Origin: Mycolicibacterium septicum DSM 44393
GTDB lineage: Bacteria; Actinomycetota; Actinomycetes; Mycobacteriales; Mycobacteriaceae
Reading direction: 5' to 3'
Length of the DNA: 64,000 bases
Assembly (NCBI RefSeq): GCF_000455325.1
Contig: NZ_HG322951.1
Location: forward strand, 1,331,061 to 1,395,060
Below are positions 18,359-26,548 of the stretch, piece by piece. A program made the translations under genes and the position numbers. Under the pieces are notes generated by a model. It was given only the letters and a program-made list of their open reading frames with translations, was not told the DNA's origin and did no database searches. The number at the start of each line of letters is the position of its first letter. The stretch's first letter is position 1.

Positions 18359-19564
18359 TCACCACGTTACCGCCAATGATTTGAGCCCGTAGATGAAGTG
18401 AAAAGACCGGTATTGCACTGAGTCGAAGGGTTCGGCGAGCGCCAGGGTGGGGAAGCGGCGCAGCAGCGCGGGAATGGCGATCCGCATCTCCATGCGGGCC
18501 AGCGGAGCGCCGAGGCAATGGTGCACGCCGTGGCCGAAGGCCAGATGTCCGGGCGCGCCGCGGCGGATGTCGAGAACGTCAGGGCTGTCGATGAACTCGG
18601 GGTCCCGGTTGCCTGCGGGCAGCGAGGCGAAGACCAACTCACCTGCGGAAATCCGCACCCCGCCCACCTCGACGTCGGTGGTGGTGAAGCGGGGGATGGC
18701 GTTCTGCACGATGGACAGCCAGCGCAGCAGTTCCTCCACGGCCGGGCCGACGGCGTCCGGGTCGTCGCGCACCGCGGCCAACTGCTCGGGGTGGCGCAGC
18801 AGCGCCAGGACACCCAGGCCGAGCATGTTCGACGTGGTCTCGTGCCCGGCGAGGAGTAGCAGACCGGCGATGCCGACGAGTTCGTCGTCGCTCAATTCGG
18901 CGCCGTGATCGCGGACCAGCATGCCGAGGATGTCCTCACCCGGATCCCGGCGGGCCCGCCGGACGAGGCCGCGCATGTACTCACGGCTCTGCCGTTGCAG
19001 CGCAAGGCGTTCCGCGATGGGCAGGGACAGGTCGAGCTGGAGCGTCGAGCGATGCTGGAAGTCGTCGCGGTCCTCGTAGGGGACCCCGAGCAGTTCGCAG
19101 ATCACCAGCGACGGGATGGGGAGCGCGAAATCGGCCACCAGATCCGACGGTGGGCCGGCCGCGGTCATCGCGTCGAGGCGGGAGTCGACGATCTCGACGA
19201 TCCGAGGCTCGAGCCGCTTCATCCGGCGGATGGTGAACTCGGCGGTGAGCATGCGGCGCAGCCGTTGATGCTCGGGCGGGTCGAGGCCCAGCAGGTTCCC
19301 GGCCCGTGCGCTGGCCAATTCGTCTTCGGACATCTCGGGCGCCCCTGGCAGGGTGAAACCCGGTGGTCTGCTGTTGGAGAACCGCTCGTGGTCACTCAGC
19401 ACCGCTTTGACGTCCTCGTGGCGGGTGATGAGGTGCACGGGGTTGCCGAGCGCACTGATGACGGTGCGCACCCCGTCGGCTTCACGGATCTCGGCGAGTT
19501 CCGGTGTCGGGTCGAACGCATTGCGCCGCATGTGAAGTGGCGGCAGGGTGACCGGCTCAGTCAT
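18359..19564 (-). CDS. Cytochrome P450
   Basis: Soluble bacterial cytochrome P450 of 401 residues, a haem-thiolate monooxygenase. Signatures are the I-helix AGHETT (about residues 240-245), EELLR for the ExxR motif, and the haem-binding FGHGVHHCLGAPLAR with the proximal cysteine at about residue 353. PPEHQRLRRML is the C-helix motif. It starts with an ATG at 19564 and is followed by its own ferredoxin. Upstream on the same strand are an alpha/beta hydrolase and an MmpL transporter, which could act on the same lipid or secondary metabolite, but that is only inferred from position. The CYP family cannot be fixed without alignment. Confidence 0.93.
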   Translation of the reverse strand: MTEPVTLPPLHMRRNAFDPTPELAEIREADGVRTVISALGNPVHLITRHEDVKAVLSDHERFSNSRPPGFTLPGAPEMSEDELASARAGNLLGLDPPEHQRLRRMLTAEFTIRRMKRLEPRIVEIVDSRLDAMTAAGPPSDLVADFALPIPSLVICELLGVPYEDRDDFQHRSTLQLDLSLPIAERLALQRQSREYMRGLVRRARRDPGEDILGMLVRDHGAELSDDELVGIAGLLLLAGHETTSNMLGLGVLALLRHPEQLAAVRDDPDAVGPAVEELLRWLSIVQNAIPRFTTTDVEVGGVRISAGELVFASLPAGNRDPEFIDSPDVLDIRRGAPGHLAFGHGVHHCLGAPLARMEMRIAIPALLRRFPTLALAEPFDSVQYRSFHFIYGLKSLAVTW

Positions 19565-19573
19565 GCCTAGACG

Positions 19574-20389
19574 CTACACGCGCCCGAGGAAGTCCCTGAT
19601 CAGGGTGTTGGTGAGGGCCGGATTCTCCAGGGCGGCCAGATGCGCGACGCCGTCGAGAACCACGAACTCGGCTCCCGGGATGGCGTCGGCCATGGCCTTG
19701 GTTTCGGTGAGCGGGAAGGTCGCGTCCTCGGCGCCGGCGACAACGAGCACCGGGGTTCGTACCTGTGAGAGCAGGCTCCGCTGATCGGGGCGTCGCGGCA
19801 CGACGCTTCGCACTGCCCACGCGCTCGAATCGATGTCGACCTGGTGTGCGGCGTCGCCGACGAACGCGACGACTTCTGGGCGAACACGCATCGACGTCGG
19901 TCCCAGGAACGCCTTGAGCACCGACCGGGTGAGAGGGCCGCGGATGCCGTTGAGCACTTTTGCCGCCCGGAGCAGCAGCCCGTACTCGAACCGCTGACGC
20001 CTGCCTGCGGCCGACGCCGTGCAGTTCATCAACACGGCCCGGCCGATGCGGTTCGGGTACAACGCCGCGAACGTACCGCCGATCATCCCGCCCCACGAGT
20101 TGCCGACGAAATGTGTGCGTTCGACCCCCACGCCGTCGAGGATGTCGGCGACGGTGCCCGCGCAGTCGGTGAAACTGAATGGCGCGGTGAGCTTTTCGCT
20201 GCGCCCGTGGCCGGGCGGGTCGACCAGGATGACCCGGTGGGTGGTGCCGAACTCCGCTGCCTGTGCGGCCCACATGTCACCCGTCATCAACAGGCTGGGC
20301 CAGAACACGATCGCCTCACCCTGGCCGGAGACCTGAACCCGGAGCCGACCGAGCCTGGTCGGCAGCGTCAACTCCTCCACGGGCGACAT
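19574..20389 (-). CDS. Alpha/beta hydrolase
   Basis: A 271-residue alpha/beta-hydrolase-fold enzyme. The nucleophile elbow is GNSWGG (Ser about residue 98), the acid is probably in VVAGAEDATFP and the His in LDGVAHLAALENP. DPPGHGRS is the conserved strand-4 segment. I chose the ATG at 20389 (MSPVEELTL); an alternative start 13 codons upstream would overlap the MmpL gene stop. It is 9 bases upstream of the P450 and 11 bases downstream of the MmpL gene, so the three plus ferredoxin may form one unit. Substrate unknown. Confidence 0.82.
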   Translation of the reverse strand: MSPVEELTLPTRLGRLRVQVSGQGEAIVFWPSLLMTGDMWAAQAAEFGTTHRVILVDPPGHGRSEKLTAPFSFTDCAGTVADILDGVGVERTHFVGNSWGGMIGGTFAALYPNRIGRAVLMNCTASAAGRRQRFEYGLLLRAAKVLNGIRGPLTRSVLKAFLGPTSMRVRPEVVAFVGDAAHQVDIDSSAWAVRSVVPRRPDQRSLLSQVRTPVLVVAGAEDATFPLTETKAMADAIPGAEFVVLDGVAHLAALENPALTNTLIRDFLGRV

Positions 20390-20400
20390 GGTGGGCAGCC

Positions 20401-22407
20401 CTAGCGCTCGGCGTTCAGGCCCGGCCACCAGATCCGCGGGCCGATCAGCGTGAACAGCGCCGGGATGATGACGGTGCGGACGACGAAGGTGTCCAGCAGG
20501 ATGCCCAGGCCGACGATGATGCCGAGCTGGGTCAGCACGATCAGCGGCAGCACGCCCAGCACGCAGAACACCGCTGCCAGCACCACACCGGCGCTGGTGA
20601 TCACCGCACCGGTGGCCGAGACCGCGCGCACGATGCCCTGCCGTGTGCCGTATTCCGGGGTCTCCTCGCGGGCCCGCGTCACCAGGAAGATCGTGTAATC
20701 CACGCCGAGGGCCACCAGGAACAGGAAGGCGAACAGCGGGGTGCTGTTGTCCAGTGCCGGGAAGCCGAACACATGCACGCTGGCCCAGCCGCCCAGACCG
20801 AGCGCGGCCAGCGCGCTCAGCACCGTGACGCCGACCAGCACCAGCGGTGCGAGCGCCGAGCGCAGCAGCAGGTAGAGCACCGCCAGAACCACTGCCAGGA
20901 TCGCCGGGATCACCACGAGCCGGTCGCGCTGGGCCGCCGCGGCGGCATCCCTGGCCTGGGCGTCGGACCCGCCCACAACCGCGGTCCGGTCCGCGGACCG
21001 CACCGAATCACGCAGGGCGTCAATGGTTTCGAAGGCCTCGTCGGAAGCTGGTTCGGCCTTGAGTACCACCGACCATTGGCTCAGCCCGGTCGGCGACTGG
21101 CCGGCGGGCGAAGCGGAGACGACGCCGGGGGTGTCGGTGATCGCGCGCTGCACCGCACCGGCCTTGCCGGTGGAGGCGATGACGCGGGTGGGGTCGGTCA
21201 GGCCGCTCGGGAAATGCGCGGCCAGTGTCTGGTATCCGGTCACCGATTCGGCCTGCACCCGGAACTGCTCGGTCTGGGTCAGTCCGATCGGCGTGGCCAG
21301 CAGCGCGGTGCACAGCACGGCCAGGCCGGCCAGCGAGGCCACCGCGACGCGGGCGGGTTTGCGCGCCACGGAGTCCGCAATCCGGTGCCAGAAACCGCTT
21401 TCGGTCAGCGGCGTGGCGCCGACCTTGGGGATGAACGGCCAGAACAGCCGCTTGCCGCACAGGGCGAGCAGTGGCGGCAACACGACCAGCACGAAGATCG
21501 CGGCGACCACCAGACCCGATGCGGCCTGCACGCCGAGGCTGCGGTTGCTCGGCGCGGAGGCGAACAGCAGTGTCAGCAGGGCCAGCACCACGGTGGCGTT
21601 ACTCGCCACGATTGCCGGGGCGGCGGCCCGCACCGCAACCACGAGGGCTTCGCGGTGCTGTTCGGTCCGCCCCAGCTCCTCCCGGTACCGCGAGATCAAC
21701 AGCAGCGCATAGTTGGTGCCCGCACCGAACACCAGCACGCTCGTGATACCCGACGTCGAACCGTCCGGGCTCAGGCCGAATCCGGAGGCCACCGCGGTCC
21801 CGACGACGGCGCCCACGCGATCGGCGAAGGCGATCACCAGCAGCGGCACCAGCCACAGCACCGGCGAGCGATAGGTGACGATCAGCAGCAGCGCCACCAC
21901 CGCGGCGGTCACCGCGAGCAGTGTGATGTTCGCTCCGGCAAACGAATTGGCGATGTCGGCACCGAACGCGGGGCCGCCGGTGATCTCGGCCCGCAGCTCG
22001 GCAGGCAAGCCGTCGGTGGCGGTGGCGCGTAGATCTTTGACGGCGTCATTCAGCCCGAAGCCCGACAGGTCGGCCTTCAGCGGCACGGTGACCACCGCGG
22101 CCTTGCCGTCGTCGGAGACCACCAGCGGCGGGCCGGGCACGTCGGTCATCCGGTGGCGCGCATCGACGGTGGCGTCGACGTCGGCCATGGTGAGCTCACC
22201 GCCGTCGGCCCGGGTGACCACCAGGATCGCCGGAACCTGGTCTCCGCCGGGGAAATCGGCCCGCAGGGCGTCGGCCCGCGCCGACTCGGCGTCCGACGGG
22301 ACGGCGACGGGCGACTGCGAGGCGGCGTCACCGCCGCTGAGCAGGCCCAGTAGACCGCCGGAGACCACCACGACCAGCACGGCCAGCCACGTCAGACGCC
22401 TAATCAC
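20401..22407 (-). CDS. MmpL/YdfJ-type RND transporter
   Basis: RND-superfamily MMPL-domain transporter of 668 residues with the expected twofold layout: TM1, a periplasmic porter domain (about 30-165), TM2-6 with FGAGTNYALLLISRYREEL, TM7, a second porter domain (about 385-500), and TM8-12 with ALGVDYTIFLVTRAREE. It is shorter than the classic MmpL proteins (about 950 residues), so it fits the smaller YdfJ-like group. It starts at GTG 22405-22407, overlapping the antiporter stop by 8 bases. Such proteins export lipids or drugs; the cargo is unknown, though hydrolase and P450 genes follow directly. Confidence 0.9.
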   Translation of the reverse strand: MIRRLTWLAVLVVVVSGGLLGLLSGGDAASQSPVAVPSDAESARADALRADFPGGDQVPAILVVTRADGGELTMADVDATVDARHRMTDVPGPPLVVSDDGKAAVVTVPLKADLSGFGLNDAVKDLRATATDGLPAELRAEITGGPAFGADIANSFAGANITLLAVTAAVVALLLIVTYRSPVLWLVPLLVIAFADRVGAVVGTAVASGFGLSPDGSTSGITSVLVFGAGTNYALLLISRYREELGRTEQHREALVVAVRAAAPAIVASNATVVLALLTLLFASAPSNRSLGVQAASGLVVAAIFVLVVLPPLLALCGKRLFWPFIPKVGATPLTESGFWHRIADSVARKPARVAVASLAGLAVLCTALLATPIGLTQTEQFRVQAESVTGYQTLAAHFPSGLTDPTRVIASTGKAGAVQRAITDTPGVVSASPAGQSPTGLSQWSVVLKAEPASDEAFETIDALRDSVRSADRTAVVGGSDAQARDAAAAAQRDRLVVIPAILAVVLAVLYLLLRSALAPLVLVGVTVLSALAALGLGGWASVHVFGFPALDNSTPLFAFLFLVALGVDYTIFLVTRAREETPEYGTRQGIVRAVSATGAVITSAGVVLAAVFCVLGVLPLIVLTQLGIIVGLGILLDTFVVRTVIIPALFTLIGPRIWWPGLNAER

Positions 22408-23992
22408 GATTCAGTGTCGCCTCTTCCAGATCGAGCCCATGCAGCACAGTACGCAGGACCTCGTCATCGATGTGGCCCGCGTCGCGTTCGGCGATGAACG
22501 TGTCCCGTTCGGCGGCAAGCATTTCCAGTCGCAGCCGGCGGAATGCGGACGTCGGGCTCTCGCCGATGTCGGCGTCGTCGCGGCCCAGCCGCTCCCAGGC
22601 GGCATTGCGGCGCCGGGTGTTCCAGGCCCGCAACACGTCGGCGGCGCGCTGGGGCACGTCGTTGGTGGCTGATTGCTCGGCCAGCAACGCGTCGAGTCGC
22701 TCGGCTGCGGCACGGGCGGCCTTGTCCTGCGCGGCGGCGGTGGCGATCGCATCGCTGTGTGCCTCGTCGCCCTGGGCCCCGAGGACCCGGATGAACCACG
22801 GCAGCGTCAGCCCGTGCAGCAACAGTGTGCCGACCACGACGACGAAGGTCAGGAACACCAACTGCGGGCGACCGGGGAAGGGATCACCGGCCAGGGTGGT
22901 GGCGGGTACGGCGAACGCGGCGGCCAACGACACGACGCCGCGCATACCCGCCCAGGCCACGATGAACACCTGAGCCCGGGACGGTTCGGGTTCGTGATCG
23001 CGGATCCGCTTGGACAGCATGCGGGGCAGGTAGGTGGACAGGTAAACCCACACCATCCGCACCCCGATCACCGTGGTGAGCACGGCCGCCGAGGAGATCG
23101 CCAGGGTGGCGGCCGAGATCCCGGCCAGCTCGGCGATCACCTTGGGCAGTTGCAGGCCGATCAGCAGGAACGCGAACGATTCCAGGATCAGCTGCAGGGC
23201 CTTCCACACCGCCTTGTCCTGGAGGCGCGTCGCGTAGCCGGCCTGGGTGTCGCGCTGGCCCAGCAGCAGGGCCGCCACCACCACGGCGATCACGCCCGAG
23301 CCGTGGATCTCCTCGGCCAGCAGGTAGATGAAGAACGGCGCCACCAGGCCGATCGCGCTTTCGACCAGCGGGTCGTCGAGCCGGGTGCGGATGAAGTTCA
23401 CCGCCATGCCGACCAGCCAGCCCACCACGACGCCGCCCACCGCGGCCAGGGCGAATGTGCCCAGCCCGCTGCTCCAGGTGGCGGCGGTGCCGATGGCGGC
23501 ACCCAGAGCCACCTTGTAGGCGGTCAGCGCGGTGGCGTCGTTCAGCAGGCTCTCGCCGCCCAACAGCGTCATGGTGCGTCGTGGCAGCCCGAGCCTGCGG
23601 CCGACGGCGGTGGCCGAGACGGCGTCGGGCGGGGCGACGATGGCACCCAGGGTCAGAGCCGCGGCAATGGTGAGCTCGGGCACGGTGTGGAAGGCGACGA
23701 TGCCGACGACGAATGTGGTGGCCAGCGGCAGCCCGACGGCAAGGAACCCGATCGGGCGGATGTTGCGGCGCAGCGCCACGTAGCTGCTCTCCAGCCCCGC
23801 CGACCACAGCAGCGGCGGCAGGATCACGAAGAGCACCAGGTCGGGATCCAGGTGTACGTCGTGGAAGCCGGGTAGCGCGCTGCCGGCCAGGCCGGCCACC
23901 ACCAGCGCCAGTGGCGCCGAGACGTCGAAGCGGCGGGCCACGGCGGCCAGCAGAACTGCGGCGACCAGAGCCGCCAGGAGTGAGGCACCCAC
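22400..23992 (-). CDS. CPA1-family Na+/H+ antiporter
   Basis: Sodium/proton exchanger of the CPA1/NhaP type, 530 residues: about 12 membrane helices (residues 5-405) and a C-terminal soluble charged helical region (about 410-530, rich in Ala, Asp, Arg). Ion-binding motifs visible are GGESLLNDATALTAYK and the later AWAGMRGVVSLAAAFAVP. I chose the GTG at 23992 because GGAGGA lies about 8 bases upstream. It overlaps the MmpL gene and is divergent from a UBP zinc-finger gene 43 bases away; in other actinobacteria a UBP zinc finger is found next to or fused to such antiporters. Confidence 0.9.
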   Translation of the reverse strand: MGASLLAALVAAVLLAAVARRFDVSAPLALVVAGLAGSALPGFHDVHLDPDLVLFVILPPLLWSAGLESSYVALRRNIRPIGFLAVGLPLATTFVVGIVAFHTVPELTIAAALTLGAIVAPPDAVSATAVGRRLGLPRRTMTLLGGESLLNDATALTAYKVALGAAIGTAATWSSGLGTFALAAVGGVVVGWLVGMAVNFIRTRLDDPLVESAIGLVAPFFIYLLAEEIHGSGVIAVVVAALLLGQRDTQAGYATRLQDKAVWKALQLILESFAFLLIGLQLPKVIAELAGISAATLAISSAAVLTTVIGVRMVWVYLSTYLPRMLSKRIRDHEPEPSRAQVFIVAWAGMRGVVSLAAAFAVPATTLAGDPFPGRPQLVFLTFVVVVGTLLLHGLTLPWFIRVLGAQGDEAHSDAIATAAAQDKAARAAAERLDALLAEQSATNDVPQRAADVLRAWNTRRRNAAWERLGRDDADIGESPTSAFRRLRLEMLAAERDTFIAERDAGHIDDEVLRTVLHGLDLEEATLNRD

Positions 23993-24021
23993 GTTGTCGT
24001 TCCTCCTTCGTGTGCCGTGCC

Positions 24022-24027
24022 TATCCT
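24022..24027 (+). promoter_or_regulatory. -10 box for the UBP zinc-finger gene (leaderless)
   Basis: TATCCT ends 8 bases before the ATG at 24036 in the 43-base divergent region between the antiporter and this gene; it fits TANNNT and a leaderless transcript. Confidence 0.4.
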
Positions 24028-24035
24028 TGATCAAC

Positions 24036-24338
24036 ATGTTGAGGAGATCACGCCGGCGGGAGCAGAATCCGGCGCCTCGCACCTGCGAACATCTCGATGC
24101 GGCGGTCGACGAGCCGCAACCGCTGACCCCCGGGAAGTGCCAGGAATGCGAGCAAGACGGCGAGACCAACTGGGCGCATCTGCGGATGTGCCTCACGTGC
24201 GGTCACGTCGGTTGCTGTGACTCGAGCCCGCATCAGCATGCCACCAAGCACTTTCACCAGAGCGGTCATCCGGTCATGCGCTCGGCCGAACCCGGTGAGA
24301 GCTGGCGTTGGTGCTATATCGACCATCGAGTCGGGTGA
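24036..24338 (+). CDS. UBP-type zinc-finger protein
   Basis: A small 100-residue protein that is essentially one UBP-type (ubiquitin-hydrolase-type) zinc finger. Ligands are visible as TCEHLD, GKCQECE, LRMCLTCGHVGCCDSS, HATKHFHQSGHP and the closing WCYIDH. In eukaryotes this fold binds ubiquitin C-termini; actinobacterial copies have no known ligand. An arginine-rich start (MLRRSRRREQ) precedes the finger. The position divergent from the Na+/H+ antiporter suggests a role in its regulation, by analogy with fused forms. The ATG at 24036 is supported by the -10 box just upstream. Confidence 0.82.
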   Translation: MLRRSRRREQNPAPRTCEHLDAAVDEPQPLTPGKCQECEQDGETNWAHLRMCLTCGHVGCCDSSPHQHATKHFHQSGHPVMRSAEPGESWRWCYIDHRVG

Positions 24339-24362
24339 CGATCTGGCAGGCTGGTGCGTGCG

Positions 24363-25667
24363 ATGAGTGAATCGATTGAGGACGCGCAGACCGATGACCT
24401 GACCGACGGCCAGGTCGACGGTGCCGAAGATGCTCCGGCCGAGGCCACGACCGACGGATCAGAAGAGCGGACGGACGCCGCCAAGCCGACCGAGCCTGCG
24501 GCGACGGTGCTGCTGCTGGGTTCGGGCGACCTGAGCCGTGAGCTGGCGCTGGCGTTCCAGCGGCTGGGCGGCGTCGTGGTGGCCGCCGACCGGTACTACG
24601 CGCCCGCCCACGGCGTCGCGGACCGCTCCGCGGTGATCAAGATGAACGACGCCGAGGAGCTCGCCGCGCTGATCGAGCGGGAGAAGCCGCGTTACGTGGT
24701 CGCCGAGTCCGGCGTCATCGCCGCCGACGCACTGGTCGCGGTGGCCGAGCGGGGCGACATCGAGGTTCTGCCCGCCCCGCGCAGCATCCGGCTCAGCCAG
24801 GACCGCGAGGGCCTGCGCCGGCTGGCGTCCGACGAGCTGGGCCTGCCGACGGTGCCGTTCTGGTTCGCCGGGTCGGTCGAGGAGCTGACCGCGGTCGCCG
24901 AGCATGCCGGCTTCCCGCTGGTGATCAAGCCTGTGGTGGGCGCGCAGCGCGACGGCGAGTCGGTGCTGCTGCGCCCCGATGACGTCGAACCCGCCTGGCA
25001 GCGTGCGACCACTGCCGGACACATCGCCCACAACCGGGTGCTGGCCGAGTCCGTCGTCGAGGTCGAGTACGAGATCACGATGCTGACCGTGCGTACCACC
25101 GGCCCCTCCGGCCCCGGCGTGCAGTTCTGCGAGCCGATCGGGCACCGTCAGGTGGGAACCGACGTGCTGGAGTCCTGGCAGCCTCAGCCGCTGACGCCGG
25201 CCGCCCTGGACGCCGCGAAGTCGATTTCCGCGCGGATCGTCAACTCCCTGGGCGGCCGCGGGGTGTTCGGGGTCGAGCTGCTGGTTCAGGGCGACGACGT
25301 GTACTTCTCCGACGTGCGGATCCGTCCGCACGACAGCGGCCTGGTGACCCTGCGGTCGCAGCGGTTGTCGGAGTTCGAGATGCACGCACGGGCAATCCTG
25401 GGCCTGGCCGTGGACACCATCATGATCTCTCCGGCGGCTGCCGAGGTCAGCTACGGTGGCGCCGATTCCGGCGAGCTGTCGGGCGACATCAGCGCGGTGC
25501 TGGAAGAGGCGCTGGCCACCTCGGAAAGCGATGTGCGGCTGTTCGGTCGCCCCGGTGAATCCGAACCTCCGCGGCGTCTGGGTGTGGCGTTGGCCACCGC
25601 TCCTGACGTGATCATCGCCCGTGACCGCGCCCGCCGGGTCGGCACCGCGCTGCGCAAGTTGCGGTAG
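24363..25667 (+). CDS. purT: Formate-dependent phosphoribosylglycinamide formyltransferase
   Basis: ATP-grasp enzyme making formyl-GAR from GAR, formate and ATP, the folate-independent route of purine synthesis. The 434-residue protein has the N-terminal LLLGSGDLSRELALAFQRLG fold, the ATP-grasp lysines and glycines (VIKPVVGAQRDGESV), the metal-binding GVFGVELLVQGDDVYFSDVRIRPHD, and a C-terminal GVALATAPDV. A 45-residue acidic, low-complexity extension (Asp/Glu/Thr/Ala) precedes the first beta strand, making it somewhat longer than M. tuberculosis PurT (Rv0389, about 419). The ATG at 24363 is used; a GTG three codons upstream is possible. A small membrane-protein gene follows after 6 bases. 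Confidence 0.94.
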   Translation: MSESIEDAQTDDLTDGQVDGAEDAPAEATTDGSEERTDAAKPTEPAATVLLLGSGDLSRELALAFQRLGGVVVAADRYYAPAHGVADRSAVIKMNDAEELAALIEREKPRYVVAESGVIAADALVAVAERGDIEVLPAPRSIRLSQDREGLRRLASDELGLPTVPFWFAGSVEELTAVAEHAGFPLVIKPVVGAQRDGESVLLRPDDVEPAWQRATTAGHIAHNRVLAESVVEVEYEITMLTVRTTGPSGPGVQFCEPIGHRQVGTDVLESWQPQPLTPAALDAAKSISARIVNSLGGRGVFGVELLVQGDDVYFSDVRIRPHDSGLVTLRSQRLSEFEMHARAILGLAVDTIMISPAAAEVSYGGADSGELSGDISAVLEEALATSESDVRLFGRPGESEPPRRLGVALATAPDVIIARDRARRVGTALRKLR

Positions 25668-25673
25668 TAGGCC

Positions 25674-26120
25674 GTGGACGAGGAAGAGCAGGATCGGCCC
25701 ACGATGGCCCCGTTCCTCGGGGCGTTGGCCGTCATTGTGCTCGCCGTGATCGTTGTGGTCCTGCTGAACAGCTTCGGCACCGACGGGCGCAGCGAGGAAC
25801 AGAAGGTCAGCCTCGCCGCGGTCGGCCAGAACGACGCGCTGCAGCGGGAGAATTTCAGCGAATTCTCCGGCTACACCTGCGCCGCCCAGCGCGGAGCCGA
25901 GGCAGATTTCATTGCCCGTCAGCGTGATTCGGTGGCCAAACAGGGGGCCAGGTACGTCGACGACGTGACCGCGGTGAAGGTCGACGGGGACCGGGCCACG
26001 GCAACCGTGGTCTACCACTTCGGCAATACCCCTGACGCGAAGGTGAACACCGAGGCGACGTTCGTGCGTGAGGACGGCGAATGGCGCGTCTGCTCGAGTA
26101 TGGGAGACTCACGCCCGTGA
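25674..26120 (+). CDS. Small membrane-anchored protein, DUF4878-like
   Basis: A 148-residue protein with a short acidic cytosolic end, one transmembrane helix (about 12-32) and an extracytoplasmic domain of about 110 residues with two cysteines (YTCAAQRG and WRVCSSMG), resembling mycobacterial DUF4878 or Rv0361-type exported domains. No catalytic motif is visible. It starts with GTG 25674, six bases after purT, and its last four bases overlap the GTG start of the rhodanese gene, so purT, this gene and the rhodanese form one operon. Confidence 0.62.
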   Translation: MDEEEQDRPTMAPFLGALAVIVLAVIVVVLLNSFGTDGRSEEQKVSLAAVGQNDALQRENFSEFSGYTCAAQRGAEADFIARQRDSVAKQGARYVDDVTAVKVDGDRATATVVYHFGNTPDAKVNTEATFVREDGEWRVCSSMGDSRP

Positions 26121-26530
26121 GCTATGCGGGAGACATCACGCCCGAGGAGGCCTGGAAACTTCTGAGTGAGAATTCCGAGGCCGTGCTGGTGGACTGTCGA
26201 ACTGACGCCGAATGGCGCTTCGTCGGTGTGCCGGACCTGTCCACCCTTGAGCGTGACGTGGTGTACGTGGAATGGAACCGGAACGACGGCAGCCATAACG
26301 ATGGGTTCGTCGACGATCTCCGGGCGTCTGGCGTGACGCCGGGCGAGCGGCCGGTGGTCTTCCTGTGTCGCTCCGGCAACCGTTCGATCGGCGCCGCCGA
26401 GGCCGCCACCGCGGCGGGCATCGCGCCGTCCTACAACGTGCTCGACGGATTCGAGGGCAATCTGGACGAGAACCGCCACCGTGGCGGTACCGGTTGGAAG
26501 GCCGTCGGTCTGCCGTGGAAACAGAGCTGA
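26117..26530 (+). CDS. Rhodanese-domain protein, Rv0390-like
   Basis: Single-domain rhodanese (sulfurtransferase) of 137 residues. The active-site loop is FLCRSGNRS, with the persulfide-forming cysteine at about residue 87; the N-terminal VLVDCRTDAEW (CDC25/rhodanese signature) is also present. The start is the GTG at 26117 (reads SYAGDITPEEAW, as in Rv0390). It lies directly before metZ; in Rv0389-Rv0391 the same order occurs. A sulfur-delivery role linked to MetZ is plausible from position. Confidence 0.88.
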   Translation: MSYAGDITPEEAWKLLSENSEAVLVDCRTDAEWRFVGVPDLSTLERDVVYVEWNRNDGSHNDGFVDDLRASGVTPGERPVVFLCRSGNRSIGAAEAATAAGIAPSYNVLDGFEGNLDENRHRGGTGWKAVGLPWKQS

Positions 26531-26548
26531 AGTAGAGCTGAGAGTCTC

